DNA from: HXMU1420-2 sp040830545
GTDB taxonomy: Bacteria > Pseudomonadota > Alphaproteobacteria > Rhodobacterales > Rhodobacteraceae
Direction of reading: 5' to 3'
DNA: 19,505 bases
Assembly (NCBI GenBank): GCA_040830545.1
Contig: JBFOMB010000200.1
Span: 1 to 19,505, forward strand
The first letter of the stretch is position 1; every line of letters starts with the position of its first letter. Of this stretch, positions 5,708-13,253 are shown piece after piece. The notes beneath the pieces were generated by a model. That model was not told the DNA's origin. It was given only the letters and a program-made list of their open reading frames with translations, and made no database searches. The position numbers and the translations under genes are program-made.

Positions 5708-6469
5708 ATGGCGCGGCGTAAGAAAATCTACGAAGGCAAGGCCAAGATCCTGTACGAAGGCCCCGAACCTGGGACCATCGTTCAGTATTTCAAGGATGAC
5801 GCCACCGCCTTCAACGCCGAGAAGAAGGACGTGATCGAGGGCAAGGGTGTATTGAACAACCGCCTGAGCGAGTTTTTCATGACCGGGCTTAACGGGATTG
5901 GCGTGCCGACTCATTTCATGCGCCGCCTCAATATGCGCGAACAGTTGGTCCGCAGCTGCGAGATCATTCCGCTGGAAGTAATCGTTCGCAACTACGCTGC
6001 CGGATCACTGAGCAAGCGGTTGGGGATCGACGAGGGCACACAGCTGCCCCGGCCGATCGTGGAGTATTGCTACAAGGATGATTCCCTGGGTGACCCGTTG
6101 GTGACCGAAGAACACATTGCGGCCTTTGGCTGGGCCAGCCAGCAGGACATGGATGACATCCTGAGCCTTGCACTGCGGGTCAATGATTTCATGTCCGGTG
6201 TCATGATGGCGGTTGGCATTCGCCTGGTCGATTTCAAGATCGAAATTGGCCGGGTCTATGACGGTGATTTCATGCGTCTGATCGTGGCTGATGAGATCAG
6301 CCCGGACAGCTGCCGTTTGTGGGATATCGAGACCGGCCAGAAGCTGGACAAGGACGTGTTCCGCCGGGATTTGGGCAACCTGACGGATGCCTATTCCGAA
6401 GTGGCGCGCCGTTTAGGTGTGTTGCCCCGCAACGCAACGCAGATGACCAAGCCGACGCTGATCAACTGA
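5708..6469 (+). CDS. purC: Phosphoribosylaminoimidazole-succinocarboxamide (SAICAR) synthase
   Basis: PurC joins CAIR and aspartate with ATP to form SAICAR in de novo purine synthesis. The 253-aa product has the family's usual length and motifs: the N-terminal KIYEGKAKILYEG nucleotide loop, FKDDATAFN, the signature EIIPLEVIVRNYAAGS (about 93-108), and LVDFKIEIG (about 175-183). The start at 5708 follows AAAGGA at 5-base spacing and gives the normal N-terminus. purS follows after 67 bases on the same strand, so co-transcription is likely. No defect is visible. Confidence 0.97.
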   Translation: MARRKKIYEGKAKILYEGPEPGTIVQYFKDDATAFNAEKKDVIEGKGVLNNRLSEFFMTGLNGIGVPTHFMRRLNMREQLVRSCEIIPLEVIVRNYAAGSLSKRLGIDEGTQLPRPIVEYCYKDDSLGDPLVTEEHIAAFGWASQQDMDDILSLALRVNDFMSGVMMAVGIRLVDFKIEIGRVYDGDFMRLIVADEISPDSCRLWDIETGQKLDKDVFRRDLGNLTDAYSEVARRLGVLPRNATQMTKPTLIN

Positions 6470-6496
6470 CCTGATAGGGTTGGTGCTGGCGTCGCG

Positions 6497-6510
6497 ATTT
6501 TGAGTATTTG
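6497..6510 (+). repeat. Intergenic motif copy 1 (purC-purS gap)
   Basis: ATTTTGAGTATTTG occurs here and again at 10597-10610, both times in a gap upstream of a pur gene, and both are followed within about 13 bases by a loosely similar purine-rich tract ending GAAG. This copy begins 28 bases after the purC stop and merges into the purS ribosome site. From memory, similar TTTTGAGTATTT sequences recur between genes in Rhodobacteraceae. Confidence 0.5.
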
Positions 6511-6536
6511 AACCAAGAAGAAGCAGGGGAAAGCCG

Positions 6537-6767
6537 ATGAAGGCCCGCGTGCATGTGATGCTGAAAACCGGTGTACTGGATCCGCAAGGTGAGGCCGTGC
6601 GCCACGCGCTGGGGGCCATGGGCTTTGACGGGGTCGAAGGGGTGCGGCAAGGCAAGGTGATCGACCTTGATCTGGCAGATGGCACTACCGAAGACCAGGT
6701 GCGCGACATGTGTGAAAAGCTCTTGGCGAATACGGTGATCGAGAAATACGAGATCGAACTGGGGTAG
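6537..6767 (+). CDS. purS: Phosphoribosylformylglycinamidine synthase, PurS subunit
   Basis: This 76-aa protein is the small PurS subunit that links PurQ (glutaminase) and PurL (synthase) in the FGAM synthetase complex of bacteria with a split enzyme. It opens with MKARVHVMLKTGVLDPQG and contains GKVIDLDL and the C-terminal ANTVIEKYEI, all typical. The length is normal (about 80). A GGGGAAAG ribosome site precedes the ATG. It follows purC by 67 bases. Unusually, purQ is not next: a CHAT peptidase gene and an alcohol dehydrogenase gene lie between. Confidence 0.96.
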   Translation: MKARVHVMLKTGVLDPQGEAVRHALGAMGFDGVEGVRQGKVIDLDLADGTTEDQVRDMCEKLLANTVIEKYEIELG

Positions 6768-6838
6768 TCGCAGGCACGCGACGTTTGCCTCTCTAGAACG
6801 GACGGACTAACCTTCCTTGAGTTTCAGGGGGGACCGCT

Positions 6839-9448
6839 GTGATCCGTTGGGTTTCAGTATTTCTTTTGTCTGTCTTTGGGGTGTTGGGTGCCACCCAGGA
6901 CATCCAAGCGCAGGATGCTTCAACGGCGATTTCGTCGGAAGATGCGCTGGCACTCGCGGACGCATCGCAAAAGGACGCCGCGGATGCGGGCGATCCTTAC
7001 GCCGCCTACAACTACGTACAACCTGTCTTCCTTGGTCCTCGCATGAATGAGGCGACGGCGCGGGCAGTTCTGCCCTACCTACAGATCGCATATGAAGGTT
7101 GGGTGGATGGCACGCCCGAGGAGCAGGCCTATTCCGCTTACGCTGCGCGTCAGATCGGGCAGGTGCTGGGCTATGTTTCGGAACATGCCGGATCGTTGGA
7201 ATGGCTATCCCGCTGCATTCTGACCATGCTGACCCGACTCAACGTGCCGGAAAACCAGGTCATGCTGGCGCTGTGTTACGAGGACACGGCGATCACCCTG
7301 CAACAGTTGGAACGGCACGAGGAAAGCCTGCCGTATCTGGGGCAGGCGCGCCGTCTGTATCAGATGAATGTCGGTGTGCTGCCAGACATGGAATATTCGG
7401 TCGCCAACACGTTGCTGAATGAAGGCGTTGGCCTGGACGGGTTGAAGCGGTTCCGCGAGGCAATTGGCGTTTATGACGACGCGCTTGAGGTTTTCGAGCA
7501 GAGCGATCACCCCTCAGCCGAGATTTCTGCTGCTTACGTGGCCAACAACGTGGGCGTCAGTTATTGGCGCTTGGAAGAGTTCGAAGCAGCAGAGGCCTGG
7601 ATCAAGCGTGCCTTGCCTGTGATGGAACGGGTCGACGGTCCGTATTCTGATACGGCTGGCAAAGCGCGGATGAACATCGGCATCGTGATTTCCGAAGTCG
7701 GCCGTTATGACGAGGCGATCCGCTGGGGCATGTCGGCCATGCCCTATATCGCCGCCAATCGCGCGCAAAGCCTGGGCGATCAGCGCTGGCTGTTTGAAAT
7801 GTTCTCACGAGCCTATGCGGCCAAGGGCAATCGCGAGCGGGCGATATTCTTTGGCAAGATGGCGGTGAATGCGCAGCAGGAATTGCGCGCGATCAACGCA
7901 TCGCTGAGTTCCAGCAGCACGGAAGAGTTCCGCGCCGAGTGGCGGCGATTGTATCAGGAACTGGCTGATTTGCTGGTAGCCGAGGGCCGCATCAGCGAAG
8001 CGCAGGCTGTGCTGAACATGGAGAAGGAAGAAGAGGTTTTCGAGTTTCTTCAACGCGATGGCGATGCGGCACTGAGCAACACGCGCGCGATCCTGACCGA
8101 CAGTGAGCTGGGCATCGAAGCCAAGTTGGCGGCACTAGCGGAGATTCCGATTGAGGCGGAACAGGAATTGCGCGGGCTTTACACGCGGTTGGACGCCGGG
8201 ACAGCGACGGAAGAGGAAGAAGAGCAACTGCTTTTGTTGGAAGATGCGTTGCAGGTGGCGTCGGATGAGTTTGATGAGGCCGTGGATGCGTTTCTGAGCC
8301 AGGTATCGGATGAGGCGGAGCGCACCGGGCTGGAACGGCAATTTGATGCGGTTGGCGCTTATCAGGATGTGCTGGCGGGGCTTGATCGGCCTTCGGCCAT
8401 TCTGCAAGTCGCGGCACTGGACAATGCAGTGCACTTGTTCCTGACTTTGCCGGGGCTGACCATACACGAGGAAGTCGCCATTTCGCGGGCTGATCTGGCA
8501 CAGATGGTTCTGGACACGCTGCAAATGATCGAATCCCGTAACCCGGGCGCGCAGGATCAGTTGGTGGCGCTTTATTACAACGTGTTTGGTCCGGTGCGTG
8601 GGGCGCTGGATCAGGCCGGGGTTGAGGTTGTGATGCTGAACCTCGAAGGTTTCCTGCGCTACGTGCCCTTTGCGGCCTTGCATGATGGCTCGGCCTATCT
8701 GGTCGAACGTTATGCATTCTCGCTCTACTCGGCTGCCGTACCAACGCAATTCGGTCGGGGCAACCGGGCCGCAGACAATGCTGCGGGATTTGGCGTGACG
8801 CGAGCGCATCCCGGGTTTTCGCCACTGCCTGGCGTTGCGCACGAGATGGAGACTCTGTTTGCCGCAAGCGATGGGCGGGGCGTGTTGCAGGGAGATGCGG
8901 TGTTGGACGAAGGGTTCGACACGCGCTCGCTGCGCAAGGTGCTGATGCGCAAACCGGGTATCCTGCATATTGCGAGCCACTTTGCTTTGCGTCCGGGGCA
9001 GGAGGACGATTCGTTCCTGTTGCTGGGGGACGGAACGCACCTGAGCCTGAGCGAAATCCGCCAACAGCGGGCGTTTCGCTTCCGGGGTGTCGATTTGCTG
9101 ACTCTGTCTGCCTGTCAGACGGCGCGTGGTGGGGATGGGTCAGAGATTGACGGGTTCGGAGCAACTGCGCAGTTGAACGGGGCCAGCGCGGTGATGGCGT
9201 CGCTCTGGCCCGTGGCAGACGCAGCGACGCCAATCCTGATGCACGATTTCTATAGAGGGTTTATCGAACAGGACCTGGATAAGGCCGAGGCCCTTAGGCA
9301 GGCGCAGATTGCGATGTTGCAGGGCAAAGAGGTTGGCGGTGGGGCCGAACGCGCGGCAGCGTCGTTAGAAGAGGAAGAACAGGGCGAACATCCCTTTGCC
9401 CACCCGTATTTCTGGTCCGCTTTTGTGCTGATGGGCAACTGGCTGTAG
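6839..9448 (+). CDS. Secreted TPR-CHAT protein, putative clan CD cysteine peptidase
   Basis: This 869-aa protein starts at a GTG with AGGGGGGA 5 bases upstream. Its N-terminus is a Sec-type signal peptide (R3, a hydrophobic core to about residue 17, probable cleavage near IQA-QD at about 23-24), so it should act in the periplasm or outside. Residues about 80-340 are helical and TPR-like (alternating 'YLGQARRLYQ'-type and 'A-W-I-K-R-A-L' patterns). A charged, Glu-rich linker follows (about 440-500), then a C-terminal CHAT domain (PF12770) from about residue 560. The catalytic pair is visible: H714 in LHIASHF and C759 in LSACQTA; the end has the typical AHPYFWSAFVLMGNW. CHAT proteins are caspase-like peptidases, some activated by partner proteins; substrate and trigger here are unknown. 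It lies 71 bases after purS and 39 before an alcohol dehydrogenase gene. No gasdermin, toxin or defence gene is adjacent. Confidence 0.88.
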   Translation: MIRWVSVFLLSVFGVLGATQDIQAQDASTAISSEDALALADASQKDAADAGDPYAAYNYVQPVFLGPRMNEATARAVLPYLQIAYEGWVDGTPEEQAYSAYAARQIGQVLGYVSEHAGSLEWLSRCILTMLTRLNVPENQVMLALCYEDTAITLQQLERHEESLPYLGQARRLYQMNVGVLPDMEYSVANTLLNEGVGLDGLKRFREAIGVYDDALEVFEQSDHPSAEISAAYVANNVGVSYWRLEEFEAAEAWIKRALPVMERVDGPYSDTAGKARMNIGIVISEVGRYDEAIRWGMSAMPYIAANRAQSLGDQRWLFEMFSRAYAAKGNRERAIFFGKMAVNAQQELRAINASLSSSSTEEFRAEWRRLYQELADLLVAEGRISEAQAVLNMEKEEEVFEFLQRDGDAALSNTRAILTDSELGIEAKLAALAEIPIEAEQELRGLYTRLDAGTATEEEEEQLLLLEDALQVASDEFDEAVDAFLSQVSDEAERTGLERQFDAVGAYQDVLAGLDRPSAILQVAALDNAVHLFLTLPGLTIHEEVAISRADLAQMVLDTLQMIESRNPGAQDQLVALYYNVFGPVRGALDQAGVEVVMLNLEGFLRYVPFAALHDGSAYLVERYAFSLYSAAVPTQFGRGNRAADNAAGFGVTRAHPGFSPLPGVAHEMETLFAASDGRGVLQGDAVLDEGFDTRSLRKVLMRKPGILHIASHFALRPGQEDDSFLLLGDGTHLSLSEIRQQRAFRFRGVDLLTLSACQTARGGDGSEIDGFGATAQLNGASAVMASLWPVADAATPILMHDFYRGFIEQDLDKAEALRQAQIAMLQGKEVGGGAERAAASLEEEEQGEHPFAHPYFWSAFVLMGNWL

Positions 9449-9453
9449 ACGCT

Positions 9454-9487
9454 GGCGCAGGGCTGTCGAGTGCTGTAGGTCTGCGCC
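9454..9487 (+). promoter_or_regulatory. Inverted repeat abutting the alcohol dehydrogenase start codon
   Basis: GGCGCAG (9454-9460) and CTGCGCC (9481-9487) are perfect reverse complements, and the second arm touches the ATG at 9488. If formed in the mRNA, the hairpin would hold the weak ribosome site (TAGG, 9476-9479) in its loop. It may tune translation or be chance; no U-tract follows, so it is not a terminator. Confidence 0.3.
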
Positions 9488-10531
9488 ATGCGTGCCGCTC
9501 AATTGACCCAATACCGCCAGCCTTTGACGATCACCTCCGTACCGGACCCGGAACCGCCGAAAGGTGGCGTGGTGCTGCGGGTTCTGGCCTGCGGGGTGTG
9601 CCGGTCGGATTGGCATGCCTGGAACGGTTCGGACCCGGATGTGGCGTTGCCGATCATTCCCGGACATGAATATTGCGGCGAGATTGTTGCGTTGGGTGAG
9701 GGCGTTACCCGGTGGCGCGTTGGTGATCGCGTGATTGCGCCCTTCATTCTGGCCTGTGGTCAGTGTGGGGACTGTGCCGCGGGAAACCAGACCATTTGCG
9801 CCACACAATCTGTCCCGGGTTTCACCTGTGACGGGGCCTATGCCGAGTTGATTGCCGTGCCGTTTGCCGACGCGAACCTGACAGCTTTGCCAGACACCCT
9901 GCGACCTGAGATTGCAGCGGGGTTGGGGTGCCGGGTTACGACCGCCTGGCACGCGTTGACCGGTCGGGCGGCATTGCGCCCTGGAGAGTGGCTGGCGGTG
10001 TTTGGCGGGGGCGGCGTAGGTGTATCCGCGGTGCTTTTGGGCCGTGCCCTGGGCGCTCGGGTCGTTGTTGTTGACGTGGTTGATGACAAGCTGGAATTTT
10101 GCACGAGCCTTGGGGCAGATGCCGTTGTAAACGCAGCGAAAACGGATGCGCCCGAAGCTGTGCGCGAGATCACGTGTGGAGGGGCTGACCTCGCAGTCGA
10201 AGCGCTGGGGATCGAGGTCACAACCGTGGGTGCCATGCGGTCGTTGCGAAAGCTGGGGCGGATGGTTCAGATTGGTATGCCAGCCGGAGACCACGCAACC
10301 ATGGCTTTGCCCATGGACGTCGTCTATTCCGGGCAATTGGCCATCTACGGCACACGCGGCATGCCGAGCTGGCGGTATCCGTCGCTGCTGTCCTTGATCG
10401 CTGGCGGGCAGGTAGACCTGTCTCCGCTGGTCACCCGAACAATTGGCCTTAGTGACGCAAGCGCCGAACTGGCTGCATTTGACGGGCAAACACCGCCGGG
10501 CGTGGCGGTGATTACGGAATTTTCCACATAA
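9488..10531 (+). CDS. Zinc-dependent alcohol dehydrogenase (MDR family)
   Basis: This 347-aa protein is a medium-chain dehydrogenase/reductase with both zinc sites. Catalytic zinc ligands are C38 (in GVCRSDWH), H60-E61 (PGHEYCG) and C148; structural zinc cysteines are C90, C93, C96 and C104. The cofactor fold carries GGGGVG (173-178) in the LAVFGGGGVGVSAV motif and an acidic DVVDDK segment after strand 2, pointing to NAD rather than NADP. The substrate alcohol cannot be told. Length is normal for the family. It starts 39 bases after the CHAT gene with only a weak AGG ribosome site and an inverted repeat touching the ATG. Its place between purS and purQ has no obvious metabolic link to purines. 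Confidence 0.9.
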   Translation: MRAAQLTQYRQPLTITSVPDPEPPKGGVVLRVLACGVCRSDWHAWNGSDPDVALPIIPGHEYCGEIVALGEGVTRWRVGDRVIAPFILACGQCGDCAAGNQTICATQSVPGFTCDGAYAELIAVPFADANLTALPDTLRPEIAAGLGCRVTTAWHALTGRAALRPGEWLAVFGGGGVGVSAVLLGRALGARVVVVDVVDDKLEFCTSLGADAVVNAAKTDAPEAVREITCGGADLAVEALGIEVTTVGAMRSLRKLGRMVQIGMPAGDHATMALPMDVVYSGQLAIYGTRGMPSWRYPSLLSLIAGGQVDLSPLVTRTIGLSDASAELAAFDGQTPPGVAVITEFST

Positions 10532-10596
10532 CAGGCGGCGGAGAAGTGGACTCGGTCAGAGTCACATGAAGCGTTTTCCTGTGCGTCACGCGGCGT

Positions 10597-10610
10597 ATTT
10601 TGAGTATTTG
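10597..10610 (+). repeat. Intergenic motif copy 2 (ADH-purQ gap)
   Basis: This is a second exact copy of ATTTTGAGTATTTG, also present at 6497-6510. It begins 66 bases after the dehydrogenase stop and 157 bases before the purQ ATG. Just downstream, two mutually exclusive short stems can be drawn: GGCGCG (10623-10628) with CGCGCC (10644-10649), or GACGG (10629-10633) with CCGTC (10648-10652). The rest of the 222-base gap shows no gene. Confidence 0.5.
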
Positions 10611-10753
10611 GAGAACAATGAAGGCGCGGACGGTGATTGCACACGCGCCGTCGGTTGGTCTGTGGGGATTTGATCGCTAGATGCGTGCCGTTCCAATGGA
10701 CAAGCCGGGCCGCGCGGGGTAGGTCACGCGCGACCTTGGATCAGGAGACCCAC

Positions 10754-11422
10754 ATGCGCGCCGCCGTTCTTGTTTTTCCCGGATCAAATTGTGACCGCGA
10801 CCTGGCGGTCGGGTTCGAGCGTGCCGGGTTTTCGGTCGACATGGTTTGGCACAAGGAAACGGCGTTGCCAGATGGCGTGGACATCGTTGGTGTGCCGGGC
10901 GGGTTTTCTTATGGAGACTATCTGCGTTGTGGGGCCATTGCGGCGCAATCGCCGGTTTGTCAAGCGCTGGCGGGACACGCGGAGCGCGGCGGATATGTGC
11001 TGGGCATCTGCAACGGGTTTCAGGTGCTGACGGAAACCGGGTTGTTGCCCGGTGCGCTACTGCGCAACGCGGGACTGAAATACATCTGCCGCACCATCGG
11101 GTTGCGCGTGACCACTACGGACAGTGCGTTCACTGGTGACTATACAGCGGGCGACGAGATTGCGATTCCGATTGCGCATCACGATGGCAACTACTTCACC
11201 GATGCCGATACGGTCGCACGCTTGCAGGGCGAGGATCGCGTTGCCTTTACCTATGCGGACAATCCCAACGGGTCGATTGCGGATATTGCCGGCATCCTGT
11301 CGGAAAACCGCCGGGTGTTGGGGATGATGCCGCATCCTGAACGGGCTGCCGATCAGGGCCATGGCGGCACCGATGGCAGCGCGCTGTTTTCCGCTCTTGC
11401 AGGCGTGTTTCAACCCGCCTGA
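10754..11422 (+). CDS. purQ: Phosphoribosylformylglycinamidine synthase, PurQ glutaminase subunit
   Basis: PurQ releases ammonia from glutamine for the PurL synthase subunit. The 222-aa product is a class I amidotransferase with a complete triad: C86 in GICNGFQVL, and H194 and E196 in MMPHPER. Other hallmarks are FPGSNCDRD near the N-terminus, GGFSYGDYLRCGA (about 49-61) and HHDGNYF. The start at 10754 follows AGGAG at normal spacing and gives the standard N-terminus; the longer frame from 10637 is not family-like. It is separated from purS by about 4 kb. dctB begins 36 bases downstream on the same strand. Confidence 0.97.
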   Translation: MRAAVLVFPGSNCDRDLAVGFERAGFSVDMVWHKETALPDGVDIVGVPGGFSYGDYLRCGAIAAQSPVCQALAGHAERGGYVLGICNGFQVLTETGLLPGALLRNAGLKYICRTIGLRVTTTDSAFTGDYTAGDEIAIPIAHHDGNYFTDADTVARLQGEDRVAFTYADNPNGSIADIAGILSENRRVLGMMPHPERAADQGHGGTDGSALFSALAGVFQPA

Positions 11423-11458
11423 CTTGAGCCTGATCGCGCGGGCGCGTAGCGTCGGGTC

Positions 11459-13240
11459 ATGGACAATTCAACGCAGACGCAAAGCACGGCGCTCACACGG
11501 TCTTCGCCACCGCGCTCGGGGACGATCAGTTGGCGTGTGCGCTTGTCTTTGGTGCTGTTGATGTCGATTGCGGTCGCGACCGTCTGGATCACAAACCGGC
11601 TGCTGACGGATCGCTTTACGGAAAGCACACGAAACCGGGCAGATGTGCGGCTGGCGCTCTATCAGGGGAACCTGGTGAGCGAACTGGGCCGGAACGCGAT
11701 TGTGCCGCAACTGCTGGCGCGCGACCCGACATTGATCAGCGCGCTGCAAAGCAATGATTTCAGCCGGTCGACCCAGCGTTTGATTACCTTTGTGGAGGAG
11801 ATTGGCGCGGCATCGCTCATGATGCTGGACATTGACGGGCGCACGGTGGCGGCGACCGACCGCAACGTGTTGGGCTCGATCCATCGCAATCAGGCGTACT
11901 ATCTGGATGCGATCCGCGCAAACGCCACGGTGTTTTCCGTGATCGAACGCGAGGCGGGCGGGTATCGGTTTACCTACTCCCGGCGCCTGTCGGAAGGGGG
12001 CGATGTGCTGGGCGTGCTGGTTGTCGAGGTTGATCTGCAAAAGTTCGAACGTGCCTGGGCCGGGATTTCGGATGCCGTGGGGGTTACAGACAGCACGGGG
12101 CGGATCATTCTGGCGACCGAACCGCGCTGGCGAGGGTTGAGCGAAGACGAGGCGCTGACCCGCCAGACCCCGCAAAGCGCGATTGAACGGGCGATCCGGG
12201 CGACCGCGGACTGGTCTGCACTACCTGCTGACGCCTATGTGCAAGGCGAAGCTGTGATGCGGACCGAGGCGCGCATTCCCTTTCAGGGTTGGAAAATTGC
12301 GTCGTTCACCACCTATGCCTCGGTTCGCGAGCGGGTGAATGGCGTGTTGGCGTTGGAGATCATGGGGTTTGCAATACTGCTGGCGCTGGCGTTTTATGCG
12401 CTGTCTCGGCAGACGGCGCTGCGCATGGCGTTGTTCCAGCGGGAATCGGCTGAGCTTCGCGAGCTAAATGCCCGACTTCAAGAGGAAATCGCCAAGCGCG
12501 AGGAGGTGCAGGAAAACCTGGCCGTGGCCGAGCAAACCCTGCAGCAAAGTTCCAAACTGGCCGTATTGGGGGAAATGTCGGCGGCGGTCAGTCACGAACT
12601 GAACCAGCCGTTGGCGGCGATGAAAACCTATCTGGCGGGGGCGCGGCTGTTGTTGCGGCGGAACCGGCCGGAGGAAGCTCTGTCCAGTTTCGGGCGTATC
12701 GACGACCTGATTGAGCGGATGGGGGCCATTACACGGCAGTTGAAATCCTACGCCCGCAAGGGGGCCGAAGACCTGTCGCCGGTTGATCTGGGCGATGCGT
12801 TGGGGTCGGCGCTGAGCATGATGGAACCTCAGCTGCGACAGCGCAGCGTGCGGATCAACCAGATCCGTCCGCCCGAACCGGTGTTGGTCATGGGCGACAG
12901 GCTGCGGATCGAACAGGTGCTGATCAACCTCTTGCGCAACGCGCTGGACGCCACCAAATCCGTGGACGATCCGGCGGTGAACGTAGTGCTTGCGGCAGGG
13001 GATACCGCAACGCTGTCCGTAAGGGACAACGGGTCCGGGATCGAGAATTTCGAGAACCTGTTCGAACCCTTCTACACGACCAAACAACCCGGCGACGGCG
13101 TTGGGTTGGGATTGGCGATTTCATCTGGAATCGTCACTGATCTGGGCGGCCGCCTGACCGCCCGAAACAGCCAGCACGGCGGTGCCGTGTTTGAAATGCA
13201 GTTGCCCATCCTCCGTCCGGGGGTCGAGGCAGCCGAATAA
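11459..13240 (+). CDS. dctB: DctB-type membrane sensor histidine kinase
   Basis: This 593-aa kinase has the DctB layout: a transmembrane helix at about 25-45, a periplasmic Cache/PAS-like sensor (about 47-294), a second helix (about 295-315), a coiled coil (about 325-367), then the HisKA and HATPase domains. The phosphorylated histidine is H379 in SHELNQPLAAMK. ATPase boxes are N (LINLLRNALDA), G1 (DNGSGI), F (FEPFYTTK) and G2 (GVGLGLAIS). DctB senses periplasmic C4-dicarboxylates such as succinate and malate and phosphorylates DctD. The ligand is inferred from overall likeness only. The ATG at 11459 has a poor ribosome site; it lies 36 bases after purQ. The regulator gene starts 13 bases after its stop, so they form an operon. 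No dicarboxylate transporter genes are in the window. Confidence 0.88.
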   Translation: MDNSTQTQSTALTRSSPPRSGTISWRVRLSLVLLMSIAVATVWITNRLLTDRFTESTRNRADVRLALYQGNLVSELGRNAIVPQLLARDPTLISALQSNDFSRSTQRLITFVEEIGAASLMMLDIDGRTVAATDRNVLGSIHRNQAYYLDAIRANATVFSVIEREAGGYRFTYSRRLSEGGDVLGVLVVEVDLQKFERAWAGISDAVGVTDSTGRIILATEPRWRGLSEDEALTRQTPQSAIERAIRATADWSALPADAYVQGEAVMRTEARIPFQGWKIASFTTYASVRERVNGVLALEIMGFAILLALAFYALSRQTALRMALFQRESAELRELNARLQEEIAKREEVQENLAVAEQTLQQSSKLAVLGEMSAAVSHELNQPLAAMKTYLAGARLLLRRNRPEEALSSFGRIDDLIERMGAITRQLKSYARKGAEDLSPVDLGDALGSALSMMEPQLRQRSVRINQIRPPEPVLVMGDRLRIEQVLINLLRNALDATKSVDDPAVNVVLAAGDTATLSVRDNGSGIENFENLFEPFYTTKQPGDGVGLGLAISSGIVTDLGGRLTARNSQHGGAVFEMQLPILRPGVEAAE

Positions 13241-13253
13241 GGAGAAAGTACCA

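Noticed and set aside
7992..9233. A 413-codon minus-strand open frame
   Set aside because: It is antisense to the TPR-CHAT gene, is rich in Arg, Pro and Ser as GC-rich shadow frames are, and has no recognisable motif.
9365..10489. A 374-codon minus-strand open frame
   Set aside because: It overlaps the zinc alcohol dehydrogenase gene, whose zinc ligands are all intact, and shows only shadow-type composition.
10618..10680. A 20-codon frame with a GGAG ribosome-like site upstream of purQ (possible leader peptide)
   Set aside because: Its start overlaps the tail of the repeated intergenic motif, it has no run of regulatory codons, and the overlapping alternative stems are short, so attenuation is not supported.
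12464..13087. A 207-codon minus-strand open frame inside dctB
   Set aside because: It is antisense to the kinase core with its H, N, G1, F and G2 boxes and has no independent support.
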